Shown here: positions 21,311 to 32,559 of the stretch, in pieces | Layout of the letters: every line of letters starts with the position of its first letter | How positions within the stretch are numbered: the stretch's first letter is position 1 | NCBI RefSeq assembly: GCF_958450345.1 | Contig: NC_088783.1 | Span: 104,713,302 to 104,777,301 of the forward strand | Origin: Calliphora vicina | Lineage: Eukaryota > Arthropoda > Insecta > Diptera > Calliphoridae | DNA length: 64,000 nucleotides | Reading direction: 5' to 3' | The notes under the pieces: model-generated | What the model saw: only the letters and a program-made list of their open reading frames with translations | What the model was told of the DNA's origin: nothing | Databases searched by the model: none | Made by a program: the position numbers and the translations under genes

Positions 21311-21990
21311 AGGTAGGATCACACGATTGCCGCAATGAACCAATTTAATACAATTTTTATTGTGCTGAATTGGGGCCCAATAAAGAAATTGTCCCAATCA
21401 AATTCTCTGCAGTCACATGATTGCTTCATTTTATATAAATTTGATTGTCGTAAATTGGCGCAAAGCGATTTAGTGGCAATAATTGTCGCATTTCAGTCAC
21501 ACGATTGTTCTAGTTTACGGCAACTCAGAGAAACAGCTGTTGTGCTAGATTTTAAATTTTGTTTTGTTTACATAAATGTAAAAACAATCTATTTTTGAAA
21601 AAAATATTTGTTAAATAAAAAAAGAAAATTGCGTCGGCCTTAATTATCATATAAAAAAATTAATAAAGAAATGTTAAAAGATGTATGTGGGTCAGAGAGT
21701 GGCTCACAAAAACAATATTTCATTTACAAAAATTAATATTGGCGCTAATTGTCTTCTTTGATTGCCGCACTAGAACACAATAAATATTGGTGTATTTTTA
21801 ACTTTTTTATTGGTGCATGTTGCCTATCAAGCATTCACATGATTGCCGTACCAGGGTTGCATTTGATTGGGCCAAATAAGCACAATATTGTTGTGGTTTG
21901 ACATATGAGCCAATAAGTTGTGAAATCACACGATTGACGTATAAAATAGACCAATAATTGGTGCATTGCGGCAATCGTGTGATCCTACCT
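21311..21990. mobile_element. TAA-flanked MITE with internal CACACGATTG repeats
   Basis: Terminal inverted repeats of about 35 bp (starting AGGTAGGATCACACGATTGC) differ by one or two bases. A TAA duplication flanks at 21308-21310 and 21991-21993. The terminal word TCACACGATTG reappears, with variants, at about 21414, 21497, 21837 and 21934, so the interior is built from echoes of the terminus. It is non-coding, and a PIF/Harbinger-type origin is inferred from the TAA target. Confidence 0.82.
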
Positions 21991-22164
21991 TAAGTAACAA
22001 CTTTCCATACATTCATCCAATAAAATTAAAATTTTATTCTACATTTTTCTTTTTTTCCTCATTTATATTAAAACTTTTTTCGGTTTTGGTGGGAGAATTT
22101 CCTTTTTTCACCCACCTGGAGTTGATGTGAACTAGCCACCGAGATCTTTTTTAGACTTTTTCTT

Positions 22165-22540
22165 GTGGGGTTTTCTGAAGGTCTATACTCTGCTATGAGA
22201 CTGAATGCTGGCTGCTCGTGGTCTGGTAAGGACCTAGGGCACTCTAAGATACTGAATTACTACATCGCAAAACCATTTTTTGACATGAAATTCCATATTA
22301 TAATACATGTCCCTGGAGACGATGAAAATCACGGCAATTGTATATCAGACGAATTGGCCAAAAGGGGTGCAATGATAGCCGAGGATGTTATTGATCCCTG
22401 CAAAATTCAAGATGGTTTTACAGCAGAGACTATATGAGACTGTACAGAACAGATGGACTAATGAATCGATCTGGGTTATCGAGAGGATTTCGCAAAAGCA
22501 GTACTCTGTTTTTATTATGAAAAACATTTGAAGAAGAATT
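22165..22540 (+). pseudogene. LINE RNase H fragment
   Basis: The frame includes HVPGDDENHGNCISDELAKR, a decayed version of the RNase H C-terminal motif (VPGH-x-GN-x-ADELA). The histidine expected after VPG is replaced by aspartate. It lies in opposite orientation to the copy at 23640-24750, with a dead Tc1 element between them. Confidence 0.65.
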
Positions 22541-22561
22541 TTAATATTCATTATGTATGTA

Positions 22562-23631
22562 TGTGTGAACAGTTTTGTCCCTTGTTTCAAAAACAGAGTA
22601 ATTGTTAAATTGATATTTTGTATAACCACCACGTGCTCTTAGGATCATTTTCCTGCGTAAACATTTCTTGTTGACTACGTTCAACACCAAATATATCCAG
22701 ACTCGGGAGATAAGAGTACTCCAATATGGTAATATAGTCTGTGGCACTCATAATACCATTGATACGCCGAAGTACACCGAGCTCATTGCAGCGAAAACAT
22801 CCCCAAACAATGATTGATCCCCCAAATTTCATAGCTTGTACCATAGGGTAACATAGAGACGAGACGTAATTGTCAAAAACCTAAGTCTGTTGTCAAAAAT
22901 CTAACTCTTGCAACAACAAAATACATGCTAGTCAATGTATTTTGTTGTTGTATCAAAAATATTATTTGTTGTAATTATGTTTGACAAATTTGAGTGTCTC
23001 GTCTCTATGTATAATTCTCTATTGCTTGTACATCAAAGCGTCCAATTGTGTACATCTGACACCACCCGATTAATTTTAGTTTTGTCAGTTTCCGTACGAT
23101 TTAGCTAACTTTAAGCGAGCCTTACGTTGCCTTTGACTTAAAAATGTTTTTTTTTATAATCGTTCTAGCTTTAAGTCGGTTATTTTTAAGACATCAGTCG
23201 AACTGACGTTGGACCTCTCTAAGCACTTAATTAGTTTCCACCGCAGTATTTGTGGCTCCTGAAACGATTAAGCGCCTTGCTATTCGAGCATCAGCAGAAG
23301 ATAAATTTGGTGAACGACCACTATAACTTCGTAGGACTGATAAATTATTTTGTTTTTTTATCTTATTGATAAGGCCGATAGAAACTTTGTATTTTTCGCA
23401 ATTAATCGATACGAAACGCAATTTTGTATATCTTCTAGGGTGTTTTTCTTCAAAACATAATTTATAGCTTTACACATTATAAAGTAACTGAAAAGTTATT
23501 GAAGTGCTTTATTTTCAGTTTTTTGTAATAATGAAATTAAAGAGATTATATTTACTTAATTTCTTCCTTGTAATATCAGAATTTAATACAATTTTTTACA
23601 AAATCTATTGAGGGACAATACTGTTCACATG
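22562..23631 (-). mobile_element. degenerate Tc1-like element
   Basis: Ends form an inverted repeat (TGTGTGAACAGTTTTGTCCC and CATGTGAACAGTATTGTCCC) flanked by TA. The minus strand carries pieces of Tc1 transposase. At 23421-23227 lies an N-terminal HTH segment (CEKYKVSIGLINKIKKQNNL). At 22844-22640 the conserved GGSIIVWGCFRCNELG and QENDPK segments appear. The catalytic region between is deleted or frameshifted. An unrelated 182-bp MITE is inserted at 22842-23023. Confidence 0.8.
22842..23023. mobile_element. 182-bp MITE with 8-bp duplication inside the Tc1 remnant
   Basis: Inverted ends share a perfect ACATAGAGACGAGAC (22851-22865 and 22996-23010) with looser matches outside it (CATAGGGTA and the complement of TAATTCTCTATT). 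GCTTGTAC is duplicated at 22834-22841 and 23024-23031. An 8-bp TSD fits hAT or P-type elements; the left terminus CATAGGGTAACATA recalls P-type ends only loosely. No coding capacity. Confidence 0.75.
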
Positions 23632-23639
23632 TATGGTAG

Positions 23640-24750
23640 TGTATTCAGGCAGCCGTCCAAAACCTTCGTCTAGTACAGTTCACTTGGGTCCAATAATCGA
23701 TCCCTTTGCGATACCTGAAGAAGAAAATTTAATACAGAAAGAAGGAAAAGTGAAATAGAAGTTAAAGAAAAGGGAAATCTATAGATTAAGTTATAGTGAA
23801 ATTTCAAGAATAGAGTGTATATAAAAAAGAGAAAAGAAGGAGGAGAGGGGTCGAGAATTCAAAGAATTCGAATAACGCAAACCATCATGGGATGGTTGCT
23901 GGGTCCCTAATAGGCATAATTTGCATGTCTGGTCTTATCAACCATCCGTTTTCCCCAATAAAGGCGTCTATACACCTTAAATCCTTCACAGATAATCCGG
24001 AGAGGGTACTAAAGCATCGTTCAACTAAGTGCCTGGCACGTAAATCACCCAGTGCCGGGCAGTTACAGAAGAAGTGTAGAATGATCTCTTCCTATTCCTC
24101 ATTCTGACAACTTCTACAGTAGTCGTGGTAAGGTAACCCAAGTCTTGCAGCATGGGTAACGAAGGTGCAATGCCCGGTGATCATTGCCACCATGTTGCTC
24201 AGTCGTATTCGTTGAAACCGAAGTAGATACGACGTGTGTTTACAGTCCAACGCAGGCCATATCATCCTTGTGGTAGCATAGGTGGATTCATTTCCCCAAC
24301 CTTGCTTGGGCAAGTTCTTAATATGCGTCATGTATCAGTTCCTCGCAGGTTGACAGCGGGATTTCACAGATGAAGTCTATTTCGTCGTCCGACATCAAGG
24401 CTCCTCTTCCCGCCAAGTAATCAGCAATACAATTGCCTTCATTATCCCTGTGTCCACGTACCCATGTGAGTACAACTGTCGAATGTCTCGCCATCTCATT
24501 TAAGGATATCCGGCATTCCTGGACCATGTTCGATGTTGTATAAACACCTACCAGGGATTTAATTGCGGATTTACTGTCAGTATATATACGGATATCTGTA
24601 CCAGATACACTGTAATATCTGAGCCAGTTTGCCGCTCTTCTTATGGCCGATATCTCGGCCTGATGGATGCTGCATCCATTTGGGAATCTAAAGGATTTGC
24701 TTATTCCGAATTCAGGAATGTATATAAAAATGGAAGGAAAATATTATCGG
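23640..24750 (-). mobile_element. RNase H LINE 3' fragment
   Basis: Reading leftward, 24527-24318 carries TVVLTWVRGHRDNEGNCIAD, the RNase H end motif. At 24331-24092 follows RLSNMVAMITGHCTFVTHAA and LGLPYHDYCRSCQNEE, the cysteine/histidine-containing C-terminal segment common in such LINEs. At 24090-23890 follows FFCNCPALGDLRARH and a tail to about 23880. At least one stop interrupts the frame near 24090. Upstream reverse transcriptase is missing. Confidence 0.8.
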
Positions 24751-25500
24751 AGCAGTTGTTATGTGCAAGAAATAATCTGTAAACTAAAATCTCATCTAAT
24801 CGTGAACAGTTTTCTCTTCTACTGTACATACAAATTATATTAAAATTTATTTTTTAAAAATCTTTTTTTTTATTATTTTTAATGAATAACATCTTTGTAA
24901 ATTTCGATAATTATAACGATACCTAAACAGAATTTTATGGTTTATATTAAAACAAACCACTCTTCTAAAAATATTTTTTGATATATTACAAATTTTTAGT
25001 TGTTTTATTTTCAATATCACTTTCTGATATTATTGAGTTTTTTCCTTCTCCTGTAAAGTAACTAAAAGTTGAGATACGACCTTTTTATATTAAGCCATCG
25101 ATAGGTATACTTAAATTATTTAAAGTTTTATTATAATAAAACAAGCAATCCTTAATACTTTAATAACTTAACACAAATAAATCGATAAGACTTAAGAAAA
25201 TATGTAAGTACATACATACATATGTACCATACTACAAATTAATCAAAATCAATTAAAAAGTTTATAACTACCACTGAGCTTTAAGGTGAGTGGGTTCATT
25301 TCCTGTCTTCATCTTTTTTCATTCACATTTTCTGTTATTAGCAAAGACAACCCCCATAAAATTTGGTCGATATACTACATACATATTTTTTACTCCATCA
25401 TCTATGGAAAAAAAAACAGCCAAAACGAAATCAAATTGCAAATTAAAAAAAATCCCCTGAGTACAGTGGATCGTATGGAAACAAAAATTAAATAGAAAAC
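24751..25500. other. intergenic, AT-rich
   Basis: No gene or mobile element was recognised. From about 25280 on, the texture becomes leader-like (A-rich, CAAAT runs) ahead of the candidate exon at 25507. Confidence 0.3.
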
Positions 25501-25506
25501 AAATTG

Positions 25507-25577
25507 ATGGATACAGAAAATATGGCCGGCCAAGTTGCTTTCGAAAGCAACAACGATAATGATGAACTCAATACTCG
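25507..25577 (+). CDS. candidate first coding exon, unknown protein
   Basis: ATG at 25507 opens a polar, non-random peptide, MDTENMAGQVAFESNNDNDE followed by LNT, after an A-rich leader. A possible GT donor follows at ACTC-GTATAG (about 25578). The downstream exons were not found in this window and a Helitron-like repeat begins about 250 bases later. It could be a genuine first exon of a gene continuing elsewhere, or chance. No family is recognised. Confidence 0.22.
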
Positions 25578-25830
25578 TATAGTCAGTCAGTCAGCCCAGT
25601 CATTCACTCGTATAATAATTTCAGTTGTTTGGCAAATAAATCCAGTTTTTGCACATTTTTATTTTCATTGTTGTTGGGGTATTTTTGCAGTTTTGTATCT
25701 TATGTATGGGTGTAAGAATGAAGTGTGGTGGATATGGGGAGAGTATAACACTACTCAGTAGCAGGGCTGCCAGGCGGGAGGTGAGATTTGTCACCAAATT
25801 GGGGGTTTCATGTTTGATTTGGGGATTACT

Positions 25831-26215
25831 AGCGGAGTCGATTAAAATCTTCAATAATCGGTCCACAAATGGCTGAGATCGATTTTTTACCTATTTTTGA
25901 CCTATATCTGGATTACTAAGTTATTAGAGAGACAATATGGATATCTAATGATAGATATTTCAAAGACCTTTGCAACGACTTATATAAGACCAAAGTACGT
26001 TGGACCTACAATGGGTCAAAATCGGAAAAAATATTTTTTAACCCGAATTTTTTTTCAACAAAAAAAAAAAAATAAAAAAAAAAAATTAATTTAAAAAAAA
26101 AATGAAAAAACAATTTGGAAAAAAAATGTTGTTTACCTAAAAATATTTAAAATTTGTATTTTGAAGTATAATTTGGTGAAGGGTATATAAGACTCGGCAC
26201 AGACGAATATAGCTG
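25831..26215 (+). mobile_element. Helitron-like DINE-1/mini-me-type repeat, 5'-truncated
   Basis: Starts in the body (TCTTCAATAATCGGTCCAC, missing the GTCY part) and ends with TTTGGTGAAGGGTATATAAG and a damaged hairpin ACTCGGCACAGACGAATATAG. The poly-A centre is expanded. Confidence 0.72.
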
Positions 26216-27587
26216 TATTAAATTTCAATACATAATTTATTTTCGTGAGTGATTTTCGGAAGAGCGCCTTATATGGGATCTATGATTTATCTGTGATTTA
26301 TGTCTATATGAAATTTATTTCTGATGAATTCAATGTCGATACCAACATTTTTAAGAGATTTATGCTCGTTAAAATCATATTCGGAAGTGGGCTTTTTAAG
26401 GAAGCTACAAATAAAATTGGAGCGATCATCATAAAATTAGGTGATATGACTTCTGTATATTTAAAATCTTAGCGGTATAATGTAGAAATTTGATTTTTAC
26501 ACGATGACTTCAAAAAATATAATTGTTTAGCAAAATGGTAATAGATGCCAATAAACTATGTTTTAAAGACTATAGAAAAGGTGATTAGTAAAGTGACCAC
26601 TAAACCTCAAAGAGTTAAAATAAGAAATAATCAAAATGTTTGATTAACCAGAAATTTAAATGAGCAATATGTTAGATTAATCGCGCATGCCTTTTATACA
26701 ATTTTGGAGACATACTTGGGGATTTCAATTTTGAAATGAGGATATTTTTGTAATATTTGGCTGGCAACATTACTTACTCACTAGTACGTACGAATGATTG
26801 TTTACCTTGTACTGTAAATTTACTCACTCGTATTATAAATATTCAACACGAATGTTCCGAACTTGTATGGGAGTGTATAAGAACAACGAGATACGTAAAC
26901 AGTATAAGAAAAATAAGTGAAAAGCAAATTCTGTATAAAAACCTAAAAAAGAAATGTATAGAGAACAGTACGAGTATCTAAATGAAATGAATGAACGAAT
27001 AAACGAACGAATAACAATGCACAGTGGCACGAATGAGTCACTTTTGTGAAACCACAATCGATATAAAATGTATGTAGGTGTCAAATAAAAGCAAGAGGGT
27101 TGTTAAATTTTTATTTGTTTTGCTGTTTAAAATGTATGAAAAATAAGTAAAACAAACAATTTTGTAGATAGAGGAATATGAATTCTTATGATATTATTCT
27201 TATTTTGAAAAATTTAGGATATAAAACGACCTTTTAATTTTATTTTAAGAGTTTTTTAATTTCTCAAAGTCGAATAAATCACTTTCGAGTACCAGTTCTA
27301 AGTAAAAATTCACTTTTTGCCAATACCAAATAAAATTCGTTATTATAGTTTTCAAAAACAGGACCTTTTACCAAATATCTATGTAGTATATTTCTAAGAT
27401 AAATTCAAATCTACTAGGTTTTCTACTAAAATATAGTAAATTTGAGCATTAAATTTTAACAGAAATAGTTTTATAGAATGGCTCACGTCGACATTTTTGA
27501 CCCAATTGTTGGCATTGCATATTTTATTAGGAAAATAATAAAATCTTAAAAGAATATAAGCTTGTCATTCCGTTTGTAATTTCTACA
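26216..27587. other. intergenic, no gene recognised
   Basis: AT-rich DNA. Around 26960-27030 there is a run of ATGAATGAACGAATAAACGA repeats. No coding region was recognised. Confidence 0.3.
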
Positions 27588-28120
27588 TTTTTCTACATAT
27601 TCTGGATCCTTATAGATAGCGAAGTCGATTAAGCCATGTCCGTCTGTCTTTCTGCCTGTTGAAATCAACTTTCCGAAGTCCCCAAATAACTTAAATACAC
27701 GATTCATACATCAATATATCCGGAATTCTTCCGGCTCGCTTGCTATTTAAAATCGAGAATATGGTTGAGATATAAGGAAAAAACCAGGACAACCTCGATT
27801 TTTGACCTATATCTGGATTACTAAGTCATTAATATAGACAATGTGGATATCTAATGATAGATATTTCAAAGACCTTTGCAATGGAAAAATAATTGTTAAC
27901 CCCTTTTTTATCGCCAAATATTAAAACAAATGAAAAAACAAAAAAAAAATTAAATTTAAAAAATAACATTTTTTATTTAAAAAAAACAATTTTCCAAAAA
28001 ATTAAAAAAACAACTGGATAAAAAAATATATTTTGTTTACCTAAAAATATTTAAACTTTTTATTTTGAAGTATAATTTGGTTAAGATTCGGCACAGCCGA
28101 ATATAGATCTCTTACTTGTT
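27588..28120 (+). mobile_element. Helitron-like DINE-1/mini-me-type repeat
   Basis: Runs from TTCTACATATTCTGGATCCT through GTCCGTCTGTCTTTCTGCC and the conserved body to the 3' hairpin ATTCGGCACAGCCGAAT near 28086-28102, followed by ATAGATCTCTTACTTGTTTT. This copy keeps the hairpin perfectly. Confidence 0.78.
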
Positions 28121-28199
28121 TTTTATTTAAAATGTCAGTCATTTAAATAAATTGTAATAAAAAACAATCTTCCCCTTATTGTTGTTGTTGTTGTATCAG

Positions 28200-29455
28200 C
28201 ATAAACAATTTTACAATAATCAATCTGGGTGTTCGGGGGGTTCTGCATTTTGTTCAAGTCCAAGAAATTGTGCTACTTCAACAGGATGAGTCCATAAATC
28301 CATAGGACGTAGTGAAGTAGGGTTGGCTGAACAGTTAAATATATGGAGGGCACAAGCTGGGCATAAGTTTAGGACGGCACGGTCTATGCGGCACCAAAAG
28401 GCATTAAGTCTGTTGCTCCATCCTGATCGCGACAGAATCTTCTCGGTGGTGGGCGACCTCCAAGTACGACATTCATACGGTATCCTGCTACAGCGGAATT
28501 GATGGCGTCTCTGTGAAGGTATACGAGCGGCGATCAAATGAATCCTGCACATTCCTCTGTATGCTCTCCTCGTATTTCCGTAGGTTCTGTGTGACATGCC
28601 TCGGGGAAGACTTCAACTGTGTGATGTTGAAGTTTGGATGACACCTCCAGTGACATCCCAAAAGGAACTGTTACGTCAACATGATGTGTTCCCTGACCGG
28701 TAGAACCTTGGTTTCCTCGTGTAGGTGGTGTTCGGAGGTTATTTGAACCTGTGACGGTCCTTAAGGCTGCGTTTTGACAGCTTTGAACATTTCCACAAAG
28801 TATACAGAGGCGTCACGAGACAGAAAATAATATAGTTCTATATTTGTTTCATTTTTAGTAACTGCCCTTTTCATTTTGTTTTAGTCTTAATTTTCTGCCG
28901 CAATAATTCAATTTCTTTCCGATTTAGTTTGATGCAATCATTTATTTTTGTAATATTTCACTTTTATTTGCCATTGTACATGTGGAGTTTTATTTTGTAA
29001 ATGTAAAAAACAACCAAGAATTTTGTTTCATTTAAATTTACACGTAAACAATATACACATTTTTATAATTTTCCATTTTAAAAAATTTTGTGCCACAGAC
29101 TACGAAAAAATTGTCTTACAAATTATTTGTTTGTTTTGTTCACATTCTCTTTTTATGAGAACTGCCCTAACATCTGATTTGGCGTTTTTTAAACGTCAAA
29201 TTTGACACTTCTGTATATTCTGTGACATTTCTCCACTGGGTATTACTCAACGAAGACCACACTCGATCAGCATAGTTAACCACTGTCCGACTAATCGTCT
29301 TGTAGGTAGCAAGCAAGGTTTCTTTGTCCATACCCCAAGTACTGCCGGCTAGTGCTTTGAGGATCTTGTTCCTATTTCGCAGTTTATGCGTGATTGCAGT
29401 GGCGTGTGCTGACGAGGTAAAAAGGCTATCAAAAGTGACACCCAAGATTTGCCGT
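28200..29455 (-). mobile_element. Jockey-like LINE 3' fragment split by a MITE
   Basis: At 29445-29232 the frame reads GVTFDSLFTSSAHATAITHK, LRNRNKILKALAGSTWGMDK and ETLLATYKTISRTVVNYADR, the segment after the reverse transcriptase palm. Left of the MITE, 28786-28640 encodes EETKVLPV-like text and 28400-28225 ends with LWTHPVEVAQFLGLEQN, the typical C-terminus of Jockey-type ORF2. The same segments occur on the plus strand at 50973-51560. Several frameshifts are present. Confidence 0.78.
28794..29224. mobile_element. MITE with CACAAAGTATACAGAGG ends, copy 1
   Basis: Inverted ends CACAAAGTATACAGAGGCGT and CACAGAATATACAGAAGTGT (complement of the right end) are flanked by ACATTTC at 28787-28793 and 29225-29231. 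Removing it rejoins the LINE frame. A second copy of the family is at 53738-53962, and a lone right end may be at 62405-62430. No transposase; superfamily unknown. Confidence 0.75.
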
Positions 29456-29860
29456 AATTAATTTTGTTTGGTTTATTTTCTTTTTTCACGTTCTTCTGAC
29501 TATATAGTCCCCCTATGCAGGATTAGATATAGCACTAGGGTCTTAAGGATTTAAAAAGAGCTTTGAAAAGTTGATGGTTTTGGGAAATATAAATGAAGGA
29601 CCGACTATATTCATTGAAAGCGGTTGGTTAAAGAACTGGTTGGAAATGGACTTGAACAGTTAAAATTCTGAAAAGAAGAAGTGTTGATGTATTTGGAGAT
29701 GAGCAGTTTCAACTAGATTTTCTGCAGCTAAAGTTCGCGATTTGTCTGCTTTTCCAAAACCCCTCCTCATTAATTATGAACGTGCCTGACTATGGTAACG
29801 TTTCTCAAAATTTAAATTGAATAATTTCCACTTCTTATTAAGTTCCTGATCTCTTCAATA
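29456..29860. other. intergenic, no gene recognised
   Basis: No recognisable coding or repeat structure beyond short AT-rich runs. Confidence 0.3.
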
Positions 29861-30840
29861 ATGTCACCGGAATCAATTGCACATTCATTTAAATTAGGAG
29901 CTATTCGGTTGATGATTTCAATATCAGTTTCTTTGAGTCTTTTCTCAATTTCAGACTGATATCCTACAGATATTTTTACATATTTAGTGTAATCAACGTT
30001 GTCAATATTAAAAGGGTTTTTTAAACAAATTTTTAATGGAATCTTTCTTGTTTATTTTAGAGATAACTGTTTCAAAACCCCTTGATATCTTTTATTTCTG
30101 GGTAGACCATTTAAAATTTTTTTTGGTTCGCCGATCTTTCCTGATTGAAATGTGTTTAGTAAATCCTCACTTTATAATGGAAATTTAGTTAGGTCTTGTA
30201 ACAATTTTAAGCTACGTTTCCGCATACACCGTAATCGGCACCGAAAACGAAAATCCATACATTTGCACAGAAAAAAAGTTCGTTTCAGAAATCGGCAACG
30301 AAAATTGAAAACGAAACGGCACCGATCAGTAACGAAAAACCTGTCATTTGGGCCGGAACGAAAACAACTTCAAGTAGGTTGTTTTCGGTGCTGTAGGAAC
30401 GATATTATTTTAATTATTATATTTCAAATTTAAAGAAAATCAAAATGAATAAAAAAAAATATGTATATTTTCATTATTGGAAGATGAAAAAATATTAGAT
30501 TTTGTCAAAAATAATGAAATTCTATTTAATATGCGACATCCAAAATTAAAAAATAATTTCGTTTCTGTTTTATGCCGCAACGCATCCAACTGAAACGAAA
30601 ATAATTCAGAAACGAGACGGTGACGAACACCAACGTTTTTCAGTTTCAGTTTTCGTTATCGGCGCGCTTACGGTGTATGCGGAAACCCAGCTTTACTAAA
30701 CGGTTTTCTTTGGAATCAGATAACACTGTTTGGGGCCCCATTCTCATAGGACCTTCAGGAACACAATCGTATAATCTGTCCTGTATGATTGAACTCGAAA
30801 CACCATATTTTTTACTGGCACTACCGAACCTGGACAAAAA
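29861..30840 (-). pseudogene. possible pogo/Tigger-type transposase remnant, split by a MITE
   Basis: At 30837-30700 the minus strand reads SASKKYGVSSSIIQDRLYDC and then PMRMGPQTVLSDSKENRLVK. This resembles the HTH region of pogo/Tigger-like transposases (GVP-x-STL-x-DR, then GP-x-TVLS-x-EE). The 483-bp TTA-flanked MITE at 30210-30692 follows. Past it, 30206-29861 continues with open but unrecognised text. The relation of the two halves is an inference from adjacency. Confidence 0.45.
30210..30692. mobile_element. TTA-flanked MITE, 483 bp
   Basis: Ends AGCTACGTTTCCGCATACAC and AGCTGGGTTTCCGCATACAC (complement) match over about 30 bp with few mismatches and are flanked by TTA at 30207-30209 and 30693-30695. 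The interior has many ACGAAAACGAAA-type units related to the subterminal sequence. TTA targets imply PIF/Harbinger-type mobilisation. Confidence 0.82.
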
Positions 30841-30889
30841 TAGATCAAATTATGTTAAATTGAAGATAAATCTTAATTTTTTATAAAAT

Positions 30890-31360
30890 TATCGTTATTC
30901 TTATTTATTTAGCTTTTAACCAAAAATGCCGACTACTGGTACATGTCGAAATTAGGAGATTCTATCCTATATTTTTTTAAATTTTTCTTGAACTCTTCCT
31001 TTACCAATGACACTTCCAAGTCCTTGTGGATGTTTTCATTTCTTATATACCAATAATTTTAGATTGGGCCCTCTGTATAAGATAGCCATTCCTCATAATT
31101 GAATTCCATACTTTCAAATTGATTTTAAAACGGTCTTATACATCATGACTTTATATTCAAGGCTTAATTTTGATTGATCACTGATTAACCAATAAACGCT
31201 AGAGGCTTTTGGCTTCATGTTGAGTGTGACAGGTGGGCAATTTCCTCTCCTTAGAGCGAACGTAACATGCATACTTAACACATTCACCCGTATTCGCCAG
31301 TTTCCACACGTATAAGGAAATTTTCTAATTAACTAGATTGGAGGTATCATCAGCGTATCA
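30890..31360. other. intergenic, no gene recognised
   Basis: Unidentified AT-rich DNA. A slightly GC-richer stretch near 31200-31320 has no recognised frame. Confidence 0.3.
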
Positions 31361-31364
31361 TTTA

Positions 31365-31505
31365 CAACAACAGCGCAAAAATGAATTTTAACCTTTAAGA
31401 GCACTTTGGGTGAAAATGGCTGTGTTTTTCGTGATTTTAAAAGTTGAGGGTCATTTGGACCCCAAGTGCTGCTAAGGGTTAATTTTCATTTTTGTGCTGT
31501 TATTT
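31365..31505. repeat. short foldback with TTAA sites
   Basis: Two arms of about 50 bases (left starting ACAACAGCGCAAAAATGAA, right its imperfect complement) enclose about 40 bases. Each arm contains a TTAA followed inward by CCTTTAAGAGCACTT (left) or CCCTTAGCAGCACTTGGGG (right complement). The inner 87 bp (31392-31478) could be a tiny piggyBac-type MITE, but the symmetry extends beyond the TTAA, which argues for a larger foldback. Confidence 0.5.
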
Positions 31506-31643
31506 TAAATTCTGGACTTTATGTTATATTTTCCTCAAGTTTCATTAAAATCGGCCCAAAACATAAAACATTTCGCTATCTTTTCATTAGAAAATCCAAA
31601 TATTGGAAAATTTAACCTTTGACCTTCACGATTTAAAGGTTAA

Positions 31644-32158
31644 CCCTTTCGCTACATTGTATCCATATGGATACATTTTAGATTTTTGCACATAACTTCG
31701 ACAATTATGAATATTTTTAAAAAATAGTCTTTGAGTCTATTTTTGGAATATATTTAGAGATGTTTACAATTTATTTTATTGAATTATCGCTATTCGTGTT
31801 CGATTGATAGCAATTTGAAAATGTGTGAAAATTGTTTTTTGAATTCAACATTTTTTTTAAAAAAAAGTGCCTTCGATTTTTTGCATATAAAATTTGTAAA
31901 AACTATAATTTTGTAATAAAAATTATTTAGAATGCTTAGAAACATATTAGAGAAATATAAAAATAAAAAATATTTAAAAAAAATCATTGGGGGCTTCAGG
32001 ATAAGCTTCCAGGACTAAAAATTTAATTTGGTATAACGGATAAACCAGGACACGTAGGACCATAATATTAATATCAGTCAATATTGATATCAATACCAAC
32101 CATATGATAAACTTAAAACATCTATTAACACCTCCAGTTAAAACTTGTAGCGAAAGGG
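31644..32158. mobile_element. piggyBac-type MITE, TTAA-flanked
   Basis: Ends CCCTTTCGCTACA and its exact complement are flanked by TTAA at 31640-31643 and 32159-32162. TTAA targets with CCC termini are the piggyBac signature. An internal palindrome TGTATCCATATGGATACA follows the left end. No transposase frame remains. Confidence 0.82.
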
Positions 32159-32254
32159 TTAACGTTTTTAGATTTTAGTAGAACTTTCAGACCACATTTA
32201 AAATTACAAGGACTATAATATTATGAATAGTTTTTACTTAAAATTTATAACAGT

Positions 32255-32415
32255 AAGGAAATTGGGCTCATTCGCCAAAATATGGACAAAAAATTAGATT
32301 TTCTTGAAAATCGCAAAATTTAACTCGCAGGTACGGAAAAACTGTAAAAGGTATTGACAACATTTTTTTCATATTTTTATTCCCTATTATGATCTCAATA
32401 AATCCCAATGTCATG
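32255..32415 (+). repeat. dispersed repeat shared with 51740-51935 (inverted)
   Basis: Text around TCATTCGCCAAAATATG, GAAAAACTGT, TTCATATTTTTATTCCCTATTAT and CTCAATAAATCCCAAT recurs in reverse complement at 51740-51935. Function and family are unknown. Confidence 0.55.
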
Positions 32416-32559
32416 ATAAAACAAGTAAGAGTCCTATATTCGGCTATGCCGAATCTTATATACCCTTCACCTTTGTTGTGGATGCATTATTATTTTTTAT
32501 AATTAGTATATATGTATGTACATTGCCCACTTTCAGCGTACAGCATCCTAAATTTATCA

